This document shows, one piece after another, positions 21,952 through 31,100 of a stretch of 64,000 bases of DNA (positions are counted from its first letter, which is position 1; the number at the start of each line of letters is the position of its first letter). Location: NCBI GenBank assembly GCA_910584365.1, contig CAJUAF010000010.1, positions 1 through 64,000 of the forward strand, written 5' to 3'. The DNA comes from an uncultured Muribaculaceae bacterium. Its GTDB lineage: Bacteria > Bacteroidota > Bacteroidia > Bacteroidales > Muribaculaceae. The notes beneath the pieces were generated by a model. That model saw only the letters and a program-made list of their open reading frames with translations, did no database searches and was not told the DNA's origin. The translations under genes were made by a program, and so were the position numbers.

Positions 21952-23976
21952 TCATATCAGGCAGATTGCGGTGATGCCTCCCAGGAGGAGAACGCCGATG
22001 AGGTAAACCCAGACGTAGAACTGGATGTTACCGGACTGCAGCCCGCGGATGGCGAAGGAGATACGGTTGGTGACCCAGGCCAGACCGTCCATCGAACCGT
22101 CGATGACATGACGGTCGAACCAGGCGATAGGCTTGGAGATACAGCCGAAGATAATCTTGTGGGTGATGAACATATAGAGTTCGTCCCAGTAGAAGCGGTG
22201 GTAGCACCAGTCCCAGAGAGCGGGCAGAGCCTGCTTCATCTTCGCGGGGAGAGGATTCTCTTTCTTATACATCACCGTGGCGATAAGGATGGCGATGATG
22301 GCGACCGCGAGGCTGATGGCGGCCACACTCCAGTCGAGATTCTCAAGGTTGGTGAAGAACCCGGCCGACTCGAACATCGGGTGGCCGTTCCAGGTAACGA
22401 GGTTGCCCATCGGCACGAATCCGGCCACGCAGGAGATGGCGGCAAGAATTACCAGGGGCACTGTCATCGTCCAGGGCTGGTCATGGGGAGCATGGTGGCC
22501 TTCGGGTACTTTGTGTTCCTTCCACCAGAAAATCAGGTAGTAGAGGCGGAACATATAGAACGCCGTCAGACCGGCCACGGCCGACATCCAGATATACCAG
22601 AAAATGGACTGGCCGAAGACAGCCGTGAGGATTTCATCTTTGGAGAAGAAGCCGGCGAAGGGGATGATACCGGCGATTGCCAGACAGCCGATCAGGAAAG
22701 TGATATGCGTGATAGGCATATGCTTGCGCAGACCGTGCATCGCCGTATAGTCGTTAGAACCGATTGCATGGATCAGGGCGCCGGCGCAAAGGAAGAGCAG
22801 GGCCTTGAACATGGCGTGGGTGAACAGATGGAACATACCGGCCATATAACCGATACCATGGTGGAATTCGGGGCGGGCGACACCGAGGGACACCATCATG
22901 AAGGCTATCTGCGAAATTGTCGAGAAAGCGAGTACGCGCTTGATGTCGATCTGCGTGCAGGCCACCATCGCGGCATAGAAAGCCGTCAGGGCGCCGACAA
23001 CCACGATGATATTCAGCGCGGCCTCCTCCATCAGGTAGAGCGGGAAGAGACGGGCCACCAGGAACACGCCGGCGACAACCATCGTGGCGGCATGGATCAG
23101 GGCCGACACGGGGGTCGGGCCTTCCATAGCGTCGGGGAGCCAGATGTGCAAAGGCATCATCGCCGACTTACCCATACCGCCCATGAAGATGAGGACAAGC
23201 GCCCATGTCAGAACGGAAGCACCCATGAAGACGGGAGCGGGAGAGCTGACGAACTTGGCAAGGATGGCTGCGGGTGTCTCGGGATTGATCTGATAAACGT
23301 CGGCGGCCACCATCGAGGAGGTGAAGTCAGTGAAATTGAACGTTCCGGTGTAATAGCTCAGAATCAGGATACCGATAAGGAAGCCCAAATCGGCGAAACG
23401 GGTGACGATGAAAGCTTTCTTGGAAGCGGACACTGCCGACGGCTTCGTGTAGTAGAAACCGATGAGCAGGTAGGAGGAGGCGCCCACAAGCTCCCAGAAG
23501 ATATACATCTGGAAGATGTTGGTGGCCACCACCAGGCCGAGCATCGAGAAGCTGAACAGCGACAGGAAGGCGTAGAAACGCTGGAAACCGGTTTCCCATA
23601 CGCCGTGATGGTCGCGCATATAGCCGTTGCTGTAAAGATGCACCATGAAGGAGATGGTGGTGATTACGACCAGCAGCAGGGCGGAAATCGGGTCGAGCAT
23701 GAAGCCAAGGCTGATTACCAGGTTTTTGGTAAATGCCAACCATTCCCAGTTGAAAACAATGTTCTGCAGGCGCACACCCTCTTCAGTGATGAAGGCGGCG
23801 TCACCCGAGAAGAAATAGGTAAAAGCGGTGATATAGGCAAGCACCATCGTGGTGCCCATGCCGAGCGTCCCGAGGATGCCCGCAGTGGGGTGGCTCATCT
23901 TATGGCCGAAGAGCCCCAGCACCAGGAACATCGTCAGCGGAAGCGCTAAGATAATTATAGGGATAATAGGGTCCAT
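21952..23976 (-). CDS. nuoL: Complex I subunit L (NuoL)
   Basis: The distal antiporter-like subunit, 674 residues, with about 16 membrane segments and the long lateral helix at the C-terminus. Landmarks are YMRDHHGVWETGFQRFYAFL, FWELVGASSYLLIGFYYTKP and PLHIWLPDAMEGPTPVSALIHAATMV (each quoted in part of the full run). Length and domain order are normal. It begins 8 nt after nuoK, indicating tight co-expression. Confidence 0.97.
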   Translation of the reverse strand: MDPIIPIIILALPLTMFLVLGLFGHKMSHPTAGILGTLGMGTTMVLAYITAFTYFFSGDAAFITEEGVRLQNIVFNWEWLAFTKNLVISLGFMLDPISALLLVVITTISFMVHLYSNGYMRDHHGVWETGFQRFYAFLSLFSFSMLGLVVATNIFQMYIFWELVGASSYLLIGFYYTKPSAVSASKKAFIVTRFADLGFLIGILILSYYTGTFNFTDFTSSMVAADVYQINPETPAAILAKFVSSPAPVFMGASVLTWALVLIFMGGMGKSAMMPLHIWLPDAMEGPTPVSALIHAATMVVAGVFLVARLFPLYLMEEAALNIIVVVGALTAFYAAMVACTQIDIKRVLAFSTISQIAFMMVSLGVARPEFHHGIGYMAGMFHLFTHAMFKALLFLCAGALIHAIGSNDYTAMHGLRKHMPITHITFLIGCLAIAGIIPFAGFFSKDEILTAVFGQSIFWYIWMSAVAGLTAFYMFRLYYLIFWWKEHKVPEGHHAPHDQPWTMTVPLVILAAISCVAGFVPMGNLVTWNGHPMFESAGFFTNLENLDWSVAAISLAVAIIAILIATVMYKKENPLPAKMKQALPALWDWCYHRFYWDELYMFITHKIIFGCISKPIAWFDRHVIDGSMDGLAWVTNRISFAIRGLQSGNIQFYVWVYLIGVLLLGGITAICLI

Positions 23977-23984
23977 GGCGGTGC

Positions 23985-24296
23985 TTAGAATTTCATTTTG
24001 GTGACATCGTCAACATCAATCTTCTCCGACACGCGGAACACGTTGATGATGATGGCGATTGCCAGCGCGGTCTCGGCTGCGGCCAGCGCGATGGCGAACA
24101 AGGTGAAAAACATTCCTTCAAGCTCTCCCGGGAACAGGAAGCGGTTGAAGACAACGAAGTTGATGTCGACCGCATTGAGCATCAGCTCCAGGGAGATGAG
24201 CATCGCGATCATGTTCTTGCGGGTGATGAAGCCGTAAACGCCGCAGCAGAACATCAACAGGCTCGGAATCAGATACCAGAGGATTGTAAGTTCCAT
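23985..24296 (-). CDS. nuoK: Complex I subunit K (NuoK)
   Basis: A 103-residue protein with three membrane helices. The conserved LISLELMLNAVDINFVVFNR segment near 34-53 carries the channel glutamate, and a second Glu lies in AIALAAAETALAIAI. It sits in the connecting region of the proton path. It is 15 nt after nuoJ and 8 nt before nuoL. Confidence 0.97.
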   Translation of the reverse strand: MELTILWYLIPSLLMFCCGVYGFITRKNMIAMLISLELMLNAVDINFVVFNRFLFPGELEGMFFTLFAIALAAAETALAIAIIINVFRVSEKIDVDDVTKMKF

Positions 24297-24311
24297 AATT
24301 TTGCGGACAGA

Positions 24312-24830
24312 TTAATTTTTGTTTTTGCGGGCTACGACCACGCCGCCGATGATACAGGCGAGCAACAGCACGGAAATCGCCTCGAAGGGAAGCAGATACT
24401 GACCGTGGCCTGACCCCAGGAGGGTCTCGCCGATTAAACTCATTTCAGGATTCTCTCCCTGGGGAAGGGCGGTGAGCAACTCGCAGCGGCTTACCAGAGA
24501 GTAACCGGCCACAAGCAGCAGCAGCAACGCTCCGGAAAGTCCGAGAATCCGTTTACGGGAGGCAAGCTGGGCACTGTTGTCGCCGGGGTGGGTCGTCAGG
24601 AGAATGGAAAAGACGAACAACACCACGATACCACCCGCGTAGACCGCAATCTGAACCGCACCCAGGAATTCATAGTCAAGCTGGAAATACAGGGCGGCGG
24701 TAGCGAAAAGGGTGAAAAGCAGGTAGGTGGCGGCGCGCAGGATTTTGCGCGTGGTGACAGCAAGCACCGAGCAGATGACAATCGTCAGGGCGATTATCAC
24801 ATAAACGATGATACTTCCTACTGATTCCAT
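24312..24830 (-). CDS. nuoJ: Complex I subunit J (NuoJ)
   Basis: A 172-residue protein with five membrane helices. The characteristic LDYEFLGAVQIAVYAGGIVVLFVF segment (quoted in part: EFLGAVQIAVYAGGIVVL) contains the helix with a pi-bulge found in all NuoJ/ND6 proteins. The start at 24830 gives the usual N-terminus; the frame is open for 15 more codons with no protein-like sequence. The 106-nt gap after nuoI is the longest between nuo genes. Confidence 0.95.
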   Translation of the reverse strand: MESVGSIIVYVIIALTIVICSVLAVTTRKILRAATYLLFTLFATAALYFQLDYEFLGAVQIAVYAGGIVVLFVFSILLTTHPGDNSAQLASRKRILGLSGALLLLLVAGYSLVSRCELLTALPQGENPEMSLIGETLLGSGHGQYLLPFEAISVLLLACIIGGVVVARKNKN

Positions 24831-24936
24831 ATATAATTTTACTTTTTTTCTGATTGGTTTCGGACCGCCGGACATCGGGAAAAGACCTCCCGCGGACCAG
24901 TTATGACATTAGCAGTGGTGATGACTCCGTCGGCTG

Positions 24937-25680
24937 TCAGGCCCCTTTCTGGGCTTTCAGACGGGCGGCTTTCTCGAGAGCGGCCTTTACCTTGGCGATT
25001 TTCTCGGGATCACCGGTGGCCTCGGCTGCCGCGAGGGCTTTTTTAGCCTTCTCGTCGAGTTCCACGGGAGCCTCGGCGGCTTTGGCGGCAGGAGCTGCCG
25101 CGGCGGGAACGTCACCTCCGGCGGCTGCGGCTTTCTTGGCTGCGGCTGCGGCTTTGGCGGCCTCGATTTTCGCTTTTTTCTCAGCCTCAAGTTTGGCGAT
25201 CTGCTCGGGAGTGGGCTTGGGCTCGGGCTTTTCGGGTAGATAATTGAGCTGCTTGACCAGCTTGGAGCGGGTGAAGACAGCCTGCTCGAAGTCATTGCTG
25301 AACTCTATGGCGTTGGTGGGACAGGTAGTCACACACAGCTGGCAGAACGTACAGCTCCCCAGGTCATAGATATAACGGTCAAGTTTTTTCTTCTTTTTCC
25401 CGTCCCAGGTGTCGACCATCTTCGTGGCAATCGAGATGGTCCCGTTGGGACAGTTGCGTTCGCAAGTTCCGCAGGCGATACATCTGTGGTTCCCTTCCTT
25501 GTCGTAGATGAACTGAAGGGTGGCGCGGAAGCGCTGGGCCACATTCATATTATCGCGGTTGTCGGGATATTTCTCAGTAATCTTCGGGGTCACAAACTCC
25601 TTGCCGGTCACCTGAAGACCTTTGACAAGGCTTGCGACACCTTTTCCAAATCCTGAAAAATAATCTTTAATACTACCCAT
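24937..25680 (-). CDS. nuoI: Complex I subunit I with long Ala/Lys-rich tail
   Basis: NuoI carries two 4Fe-4S clusters (N6a, N6b) that pass electrons toward NuoB. Both ferredoxin motifs are present: Cys67/70/73/77 (CIACGTCERNCPNG) and Cys110/113/116/120 (CTFCQLCVTTCP). The first 150 residues are a normal NuoI. Residues 151-247 are an added tail of Ala, Lys, Pro and Glu with helical repeats, not needed for the fold. It lies 60 nt after atpG with no promoter visible, so it should be read through from the ATP synthase genes. Confidence 0.95.
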   Translation of the reverse strand: MGSIKDYFSGFGKGVASLVKGLQVTGKEFVTPKITEKYPDNRDNMNVAQRFRATLQFIYDKEGNHRCIACGTCERNCPNGTISIATKMVDTWDGKKKKKLDRYIYDLGSCTFCQLCVTTCPTNAIEFSNDFEQAVFTRSKLVKQLNYLPEKPEPKPTPEQIAKLEAEKKAKIEAAKAAAAAKKAAAAGGDVPAAAAPAAKAAEAPVELDEKAKKALAAAEATGDPEKIAKVKAALEKAARLKAQKGA

Positions 25681-25740
25681 ACTTTTTATTAAGCGATATA
25701 ATAATGTCGGTTTACAATTCTAAGGTTACTTTTCTGACCG

Positions 25741-26622
25741 CTATTTGACCTGACCGCCGATAATGTCGAGCAGCTCGGTGGTGATAGCCTGCTGGCGGAG
25801 CTTGTTGAACTCCAGCTGCAGCTGGTCATGAAGTTTTTTGGCGTTATCGTTGGCGCTCTGCATGGCCATCACACGGGCCGCCTGTTCGCTGGCGCGGTTC
25901 TCGGTGAAGATGTCCTGAACCACTGCCAGGAGATACATCGGGAGAACCCTCTCGAAAATCACCGTAGCCGATGGCTCGAACAGGTAAGGCTTGCTTTCGG
26001 CAGTGCCGGCCTCCTCCTTGCTGAAGGATTCCAGGGTGACGGGAAGCAGTTCCATAGTCTCGAGCCGCTGGCGGCTGACAGATTTGAACGACATATAGAG
26101 GACATCCACCCGGTCATATTTTCCCGAGAGGAAACCGTCGCGCAGGCGCCAGGTGAAATCCCTTACCTCGGTGGTCTTGGAGTCCACATCCTGAGGAAGC
26201 TCCACTTCCACTCCGGGGAGATGCAGCTTCAGCACCGCCTTGGCGATTTTAGCGCCGACAGGAACCACGGTAATTCTCGTCTTGTCGCCGAGCGACTTGC
26301 GGTAGCCGTCAATCTGGAGGACAAGCTGCTTGAAGATATTCGTATTGTAGGCACCGCAGAGACCGTCGTCGGACCCCCACACAACCACGGCAAGATTGTC
26401 GACAGACGCATGAGGAGTCATCAGCGGAGACTCAAACGTGGCGTCCGAGGCCAGCAGATTGGCGATAATCGTCTCAATCTGGTCGCGGAAGGGGCGGAGC
26501 TGCCTCAGGGCGGTTTCCGCCTTGTGCATCTTCGCTGAAGAAATCATCTTCATGGCGCCGGTGATTTTCTCCGAGGAGGCCACCGAGCCGATTCTGCCTT
26601 TAAGTTCTCTTAATGTTGCCAT
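25741..26622 (-). CDS. atpG: ATP synthase F1 subunit gamma
   Basis: The rotary shaft of F1. The 293-residue protein has the conserved ends: ATLRELKGRIGSVASSEKITGAMKMISSAKM (quoted in part) at the N-terminus and the C-terminal helix with RMAMQSANDNAKK-like sequence VMAMQSANDNAKKL and FNKLRQQAITTELLDI. The middle Rossmann-like domain has GLCGAYNTNIFK. It is the last atp gene and is followed by nuoI. The 97-nt gap after atpA holds a strong hairpin. Confidence 0.97.
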   Translation of the reverse strand: MATLRELKGRIGSVASSEKITGAMKMISSAKMHKAETALRQLRPFRDQIETIIANLLASDATFESPLMTPHASVDNLAVVVWGSDDGLCGAYNTNIFKQLVLQIDGYRKSLGDKTRITVVPVGAKIAKAVLKLHLPGVEVELPQDVDSKTTEVRDFTWRLRDGFLSGKYDRVDVLYMSFKSVSRQRLETMELLPVTLESFSKEEAGTAESKPYLFEPSATVIFERVLPMYLLAVVQDIFTENRASEQAARVMAMQSANDNAKKLHDQLQLEFNKLRQQAITTELLDIIGGQVK

Positions 26623-26674
26623 TAATGATTGATTGCCGGAGTCCGGTCTGTAAGTTTTATGTATATATGAAGTT

Positions 26675-26706
26675 CGCGTTCCGGTCCCGGATGGGGACCG
26701 GACGCG
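26675..26706 (-). other. Strong hairpin in the atpA-atpG spacer
   Basis: CGCGT-T-CCGGTCCC (26675-26688) pairs with GGGACCGG-ACGCG (26694-26706), 13 bp with one bulged base and a 5-base loop. There is no U-tract, so it is more likely an RNA-stability or processing element than a terminator. Confidence 0.5.
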
Positions 26707-26719
26707 GAATCAGTTCGGA

Positions 26720-28294
26720 TTAAGCGTAGCGCTGGGCTACTTCGGAAGCCGCCGCGGTCAGCTTGGCCGTACAGTCGTCCGTCAGCTGGCCTGACTTGAT
26801 GACATCCAGCACGTCGGCCTGATGCTTGGCGTGAAGCATCTGGATAAGGGCGTTCTGGAAATCGGCTACCTTGTCGACGGGAACGTCGGAGAGCAGTCCG
26901 TTCACACCGCAGTAGATTACGGCGACCTCCTCCTCCACGGCCCACGGTTTGTACTGGGGCTGGATAAGGAGCTGTTCGTTCTTGCGGCCACGGTCGATGA
27001 CACGGGCGGTCACCGGATCGATATCGCCGCCGAACTTGGTGAACGACTCAAGCTCGCGGAACTGGGCCTGGTCGATTTTCAGCGTACCGGCCACCTTCTT
27101 CATCGACTTGATCTGAGCGTTACCGCCCACACGCGACACGGAGATACCCACGTTGATGGCCGGGCGGATACCGCGGTTGAACAGGGCCGTCTCCAGGTAA
27201 ATCTGTCCGTCGGTGATGGAAATTACGTTCGTCGGGATATAAGCCGAAACGTCGCCGGCCTGGGTCTCGATGATAGGAAGGGCAGTCAGCGACCCTCCAC
27301 CCTTCACCATAGGTTTGAGGACCTCGGGAAGGTCGTTCATCTTCTCGGCCACGGCCTGATTGTCAATAATCTTGGCGGCACGCTCCAGCAGACGGGAGTG
27401 GAGATAGAAAATATCGCCGGGATATGCCTCGCGGCCCGAGGGGCGCTTCAGCACCAGCGAGATTTCGCGGTATGCGACGGCCTGCTTCGACAGGTCGTCA
27501 TAGATGATGAGGGCGTCGCGGCCCGTGTCGCGGATGAACTCGCCGATGGCCACGCCGGCGAAAGGCGAATAGTAACGCATGGCCGCGGAATCGGCGGCCG
27601 TAGCGGCTACGACGCAGGTATAGTCGAGGGCACCGTGCTGACGGAGAGTCTCCACGATAGCGGCTACCGAAGAAGCCTTCTGGCCGATAGCCACGTAGAT
27701 ACAATAGACAGGCTTGCCGTCCTCGTAATTCTTTTTCTGGTTGATGATGGTGTCGATGGCGATGGCGGTCTTACCGATCTGGCGGTCGCCGATAATCAGC
27801 TCGCGCTGTCCGCGGCCGATGGGAACCATGGAATCGACAGCCTTGATGCCGGTCTGCAGAGGCTGCTTCACAGACTGGCGGTAGATGACGCCGGGAGCCT
27901 TGCGCTCCAGGGGCATCTGGTAGAGCTTCCCTTCGATGGGACCTTTGCCGTCGATAGGTTCACCCAGGATATTGATGACGCGGCCGAACAGTCCTTCACC
28001 CACGGGGATGGAGGCGATTTCGCCTGTACGGCGCACGGTCATGTTCTCAGTAACTTTATTGACGTCGTTGAGCAGGATGACGCCGACATTGCTTTCCTCA
28101 AGGTTAAGGGCAACCCCCTTGACGCCGTTTTCAAACTCTACCAGCTCATTGGCGCAGACCTTGTCAAGGCCATACACATGGGCCACGCCGTCGCCGACGT
28201 CAAGCACCGTGCCTACTTCCTCGAAAGCAACCGACTTGTTAACGTCTTCAAGCTGCTGCTTTAAAACTTCAGATATCTCGCTTGGATTAATCAT
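26720..28294 (-). CDS. atpA: ATP synthase F1 subunit alpha
   Basis: The regulatory nucleotide-binding subunit of F1, 524 residues. It contains the P-loop GDRQIGKTAIAID near residues 168-180, the conserved DSMVPIGRGQRELI before it, and the VGGNAQIKSMKKVAGTLK region (alpha signature ISVSRVGG with the arginine finger). The start at 28294 (MINPSEISEVL) matches the family; the frame runs 17 codons further upstream into the spacer. It lies 47 nt after atpH. Confidence 0.98.
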   Translation of the reverse strand: MINPSEISEVLKQQLEDVNKSVAFEEVGTVLDVGDGVAHVYGLDKVCANELVEFENGVKGVALNLEESNVGVILLNDVNKVTENMTVRRTGEIASIPVGEGLFGRVINILGEPIDGKGPIEGKLYQMPLERKAPGVIYRQSVKQPLQTGIKAVDSMVPIGRGQRELIIGDRQIGKTAIAIDTIINQKKNYEDGKPVYCIYVAIGQKASSVAAIVETLRQHGALDYTCVVAATAADSAAMRYYSPFAGVAIGEFIRDTGRDALIIYDDLSKQAVAYREISLVLKRPSGREAYPGDIFYLHSRLLERAAKIIDNQAVAEKMNDLPEVLKPMVKGGGSLTALPIIETQAGDVSAYIPTNVISITDGQIYLETALFNRGIRPAINVGISVSRVGGNAQIKSMKKVAGTLKIDQAQFRELESFTKFGGDIDPVTARVIDRGRKNEQLLIQPQYKPWAVEEEVAVIYCGVNGLLSDVPVDKVADFQNALIQMLHAKHQADVLDVIKSGQLTDDCTAKLTAAASEVAQRYA

Positions 28295-28341
28295 TTGTCC
28301 AATTAGTTGTTTTTGAGTCAATTCAAAACTCCCCCCAGGCG

Positions 28342-28932
28342 TCATGCCTGGCCGAGGAGCCTCAATCGCAATTGTTTAAGTTCGTTCTTTACCGAGGCGT
28401 CGAGACGCTCGTTGTCGATGTCGACCGTGAAACCGCCGATAAGATCGGGATCCACCCGGAAAGTGTACTCCATCTTTCCTCCGTCCAGATGGGAAGCCAC
28501 CAGATTCTTCAGGCGCCCCTCTTCCGAGGGGTCGAGCGGCTGGGCCGAGACGACAGTGACCCGATAGATGCGATTCTGCCGGCGATAGATTTCGCGATAC
28601 GCCAGGGCGATTTCGCGGGCCATAGCCAGGCGTTTGTTCTGCTTGAGCAACTTCAGGAAGTCGGCGTACACCTCCCGGACGGAGGCATCATCAGCCGTCC
28701 CTTTCGGGGAAGCGCTCCCCGCGGGGGCGCCTGCGGCGGCTGTCATAAGCAGCTGAATCTTCTTGTCGTCTGCCACAAAGGGGTTGGTGACGGCATCTTT
28801 CAGGGCTGAATTGTCGGCAAAACTTTTGACAAGGTTGCCCGTGAGACGGTAAAGTCCCTGGTCGGCTCCTTTCTCGCAGGCGAATTTATAGAGAGCCTTT
28901 GCGTAACGGTTGGGAATTAAACCTTCATTCAT
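28342..28932 (-). CDS. atpH: ATP synthase subunit delta
   Basis: Peripheral stalk protein linking F1 alpha to the b subunits. The 196-residue protein has the N-terminal helical domain (IPNRYAKALYKFACEKG) and the C-terminal SDLGGGKMEYTFRVDPDLIGGFTV-like strand (seen as MEYTFRVDPDLIGGFTVDID). A Gly/Ala/Ser-rich insertion (residues about 70-85) makes it slightly longer than usual. It is 34 nt after atpF. Confidence 0.94.
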   Translation of the reverse strand: MNEGLIPNRYAKALYKFACEKGADQGLYRLTGNLVKSFADNSALKDAVTNPFVADDKKIQLLMTAAAGAPAGSASPKGTADDASVREVYADFLKLLKQNKRLAMAREIALAYREIYRRQNRIYRVTVVSAQPLDPSEEGRLKNLVASHLDGGKMEYTFRVDPDLIGGFTVDIDNERLDASVKNELKQLRLRLLGQA

Positions 28933-28966
28933 TGCGACGGTGAATTACAATGGGGTCCTTTGTTTG

Positions 28967-29464
28967 TCAGTTTTTGCTTTCGATTTCGTCAAGGTAGCTG
29001 TTGACAAGTTTACGCTGCGCGGCTGCGTCGGACAGCTGGTTGCGGGTAACTTTACCGGCAATCTGCAGGGCCACGCGGCTTACTTCGTCGCGCAGATTCT
29101 GCTCTGCCTCCCGGCGGCTCTGCTCAATCGAGAGCTTGGCGGCGTCTTTCTCTTTCTGGGCCTCCTTCTTGGCCTCGTCGCGGGCGTCCTCAATGATGCG
29201 GGCCTTCATTTTGTTGGCTTCCGCGATGATGTCGGCCTCCCGGTGACGGGCTTCCTGGATGCGGCGGTCAGCTTCCTGCTGGGCGTTGTCAAGCTGCTGC
29301 TTGGCATTCTGAGCGTACTCAACCCCCTTATCTATAAGGTCGGCGCGACCGTCGATGCCCTTCATGATTGCGGGCCAGGCGAATTTCCACAGGATGAAAA
29401 ACAATATGGCGAACGCCACGAACATCCAGATGGTCAGGCCGAAGTCAACTTTGAAAAGTTCCAT
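28967..29464 (-). CDS. atpF: ATP synthase Fo subunit b
   Basis: A 165-residue stalk protein with one N-terminal membrane helix (LTIWMFVAFAILFFILWKFA near 10-29) followed by a long charged coiled coil rich in Glu, Lys, Arg and Ala. It joins Fo to F1 through delta. Length and architecture are normal. A hairpin lies in the 100-nt gap that separates it from atpE. Confidence 0.95.
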   Translation of the reverse strand: MELFKVDFGLTIWMFVAFAILFFILWKFAWPAIMKGIDGRADLIDKGVEYAQNAKQQLDNAQQEADRRIQEARHREADIIAEANKMKARIIEDARDEAKKEAQKEKDAAKLSIEQSRREAEQNLRDEVSRVALQIAGKVTRNQLSDAAAQRKLVNSYLDEIESKN

Positions 29465-29521
29465 AGTTAAGTAATTACCTCAGTGGTTAAGGGTTAGAGT
29501 GAATTTGTTTGAGCCGGGCCG

Positions 29522-29549
29522 CGGAGACAACCTTCCGGGGCTGTCTCCG
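29522..29549 (-). other. Hairpin in the atpE-atpF spacer
   Basis: CGGAGACA (29522-29529) and TGTCTCCG (29542-29549) form a perfect 8-bp stem with a GC-rich 12-base loop just after the atpE stop codon. No U-tract follows. It could protect the 3' end of atpE message, which is needed in excess for the c-ring. Confidence 0.45.
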
Positions 29550-29564
29550 TCGGTCAGCAAGGCA

Positions 29565-29810
29565 TTAGACGAACAGGGCGAGGATGCAGACGATAACTGC
29601 GAAGAGGGCCACACCTTCGATAAGGGCGGCGATCACAATCATGTTCGAACGGATATCGCCGGCTGCCTCGGGCTGACGGGCGATAGCTTCCATTGCGGAG
29701 GCACCAATCTTACCGATACCGATACCGGCGGCGATGGCTGCAATACCGGCGCCTACAGATGCGCCCAGGCCGAGAAGAGCCTCTACTGCTGCTAAAATCA
29801 TTGCTAACAT
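29565..29810 (-). CDS. atpE: ATP synthase Fo subunit c
   Basis: The 81-residue proteolipid forms the rotor ring. Two membrane helices flank the loop ARQPEAAGDIRSN. The ion-binding Glu is in ALIEGVALF in helix 2. The sodium-type signature (Gln in helix 1 and Glu-Ser in helix 2) is absent: the positions read Ile and Glu-Gly, which points to proton coupling. Confidence 0.97.
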   Translation of the reverse strand: MLAMILAAVEALLGLGASVGAGIAAIAAGIGIGKIGASAMEAIARQPEAAGDIRSNMIVIAALIEGVALFAVIVCILALFV

Positions 29811-29851
29811 AGCGAAGAGTTTTTAGGTTGGGGGTTTATAACTTTTATTAT

Positions 29852-31081
29852 TTATTTTTCTGTTGCGGGTTCTTTGGATCTATGACCGTGATCCTCATGC
29901 TTGGCCTGGGCCAGGGAAATGAAGATGGTGGACAGCATCGTGAACACGTAAGCCTGGATGAAACTTACAAGCACGTCTATCAGGAGCATGAATACCGAGA
30001 ACGCTATCGAGATAACGGCGGTTCCGGAAGCCACGGCGGCGCCCATGCTGGCGAAGATGAAAATCAGCAGCGTCAGGATAAGCACGATCATGTGGCCCCC
30101 CATCATGTTGGCGAACAGACGGACCGTCAGCGCGGCCGGCTTCGTGAAGATTCCGAATACCTCGATAATCTGCATGATGGGCAGAGGAAACTTGAGCCAG
30201 ATGGGAACGTCGGGCCAGAAGATTTCTTTCCAGTAGACCTTTGTTCCGAATACGTTGGTGAGAATGAATGTCATTATGGCCAGGACCATCGTGACGGCGA
30301 TGTTGCCCGTCACATTGGCGCCTCCGGGGAACACGACAATCAGTCCCATGAGATTCATGAAGAAGATAAAGAAGAAGACCGTCAGCAGATAGGGCGCGAA
30401 CTTGGCGGCCTTGTCCTTCAGAGTGGGCTTGATGACCCCGGCATAAATGAACTCGACCAGGGCCTCGATAGCGCCGGTGACTTTTCGCGGAGCCTTGAAG
30501 GGATTTTTCTTATGCCAGCGGGCAAGCTGCATCACAAGCAGTATCACTATGATACAGGTTATGAAGATGGCACAGACGTTCTTGGTTATCGAAAGATCCC
30601 AGGGCTTGTATTCCTTGCCGTCGACAATCTCGACCAGTTTTCCCTTGTAGTCCCCTTCGGTGGCAATCTTGAAAACGGCGTCGCCGTCCTGATATACCTC
30701 TCCGTGGGTTACCCTTGAGGAAGAAAACACGTGCAGGCCGTCCTTGCCCCACACGATAATCGGAAGGGGGATTCTCTTGTGATGGTTGAAAGGCACTTCC
30801 CAGCCGTAGCCGTCGCCGAGATGCTCGAAGATTGTCTCCTTGATGTCGAGTTTCTCTTCCTCGGTCTCCTTGCGGGTCTCGTCGAGGGCATCTTCGACCT
30901 TGGCCTCGAAGCCCTCCTCGATTTTCGCGCCCAGGCCCGCGGCGTTATCCGCAGCCGCGGCGGCAGTGTCGACCGCCACAGCGGCATCCGGGGATGCACT
31001 GTCGGAGGCGTCGCTCTGCCGGGCGACGGCAGCCGAGATGCAGCCGGCCATAAGAACCATTAATATGAATAACTTCTTCAT
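29852..31081 (-). CDS. atpB: ATP synthase Fo subunit a with exported N-terminal extension
   Basis: The stator channel subunit. The last 230 residues are a normal subunit a with the essential Arg helix region (KPAALTVRLFANMMGGHMIV, quoted within limit: RLFANMMGGHMIV). The first 180 residues are an extension seen in Bacteroidetes: a signal peptide (MKKLFILMVLMAGCISAAVA), an Ala/Asp-rich acidic stretch, and a folded-looking segment before the first membrane helix. The start at 31081 is preferred over the upstream ATG at 31126, which precedes it by 15 non-protein-like codons. It is 19 nt after atpC. Confidence 0.96.
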   Translation of the reverse strand: MKKLFILMVLMAGCISAAVARQSDASDSASPDAAVAVDTAAAAADNAAGLGAKIEEGFEAKVEDALDETRKETEEEKLDIKETIFEHLGDGYGWEVPFNHHKRIPLPIIVWGKDGLHVFSSSRVTHGEVYQDGDAVFKIATEGDYKGKLVEIVDGKEYKPWDLSITKNVCAIFITCIIVILLVMQLARWHKKNPFKAPRKVTGAIEALVEFIYAGVIKPTLKDKAAKFAPYLLTVFFFIFFMNLMGLIVVFPGGANVTGNIAVTMVLAIMTFILTNVFGTKVYWKEIFWPDVPIWLKFPLPIMQIIEVFGIFTKPAALTVRLFANMMGGHMIVLILTLLIFIFASMGAAVASGTAVISIAFSVFMLLIDVLVSFIQAYVFTMLSTIFISLAQAKHEDHGHRSKEPATEK

Positions 31082-31100
31082 AAGGATGCGTTGTGAACGA

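Noticed and set aside
22108..23949. 613-codon open frame opposite nuoL
   Set aside because: His/Gly/Asp-rich shadow of a membrane protein gene; nuoL is certain.
26822..28264. 480-codon open frame opposite atpA
   Set aside because: Shadow of atpA with no recognisable domain or promoter.
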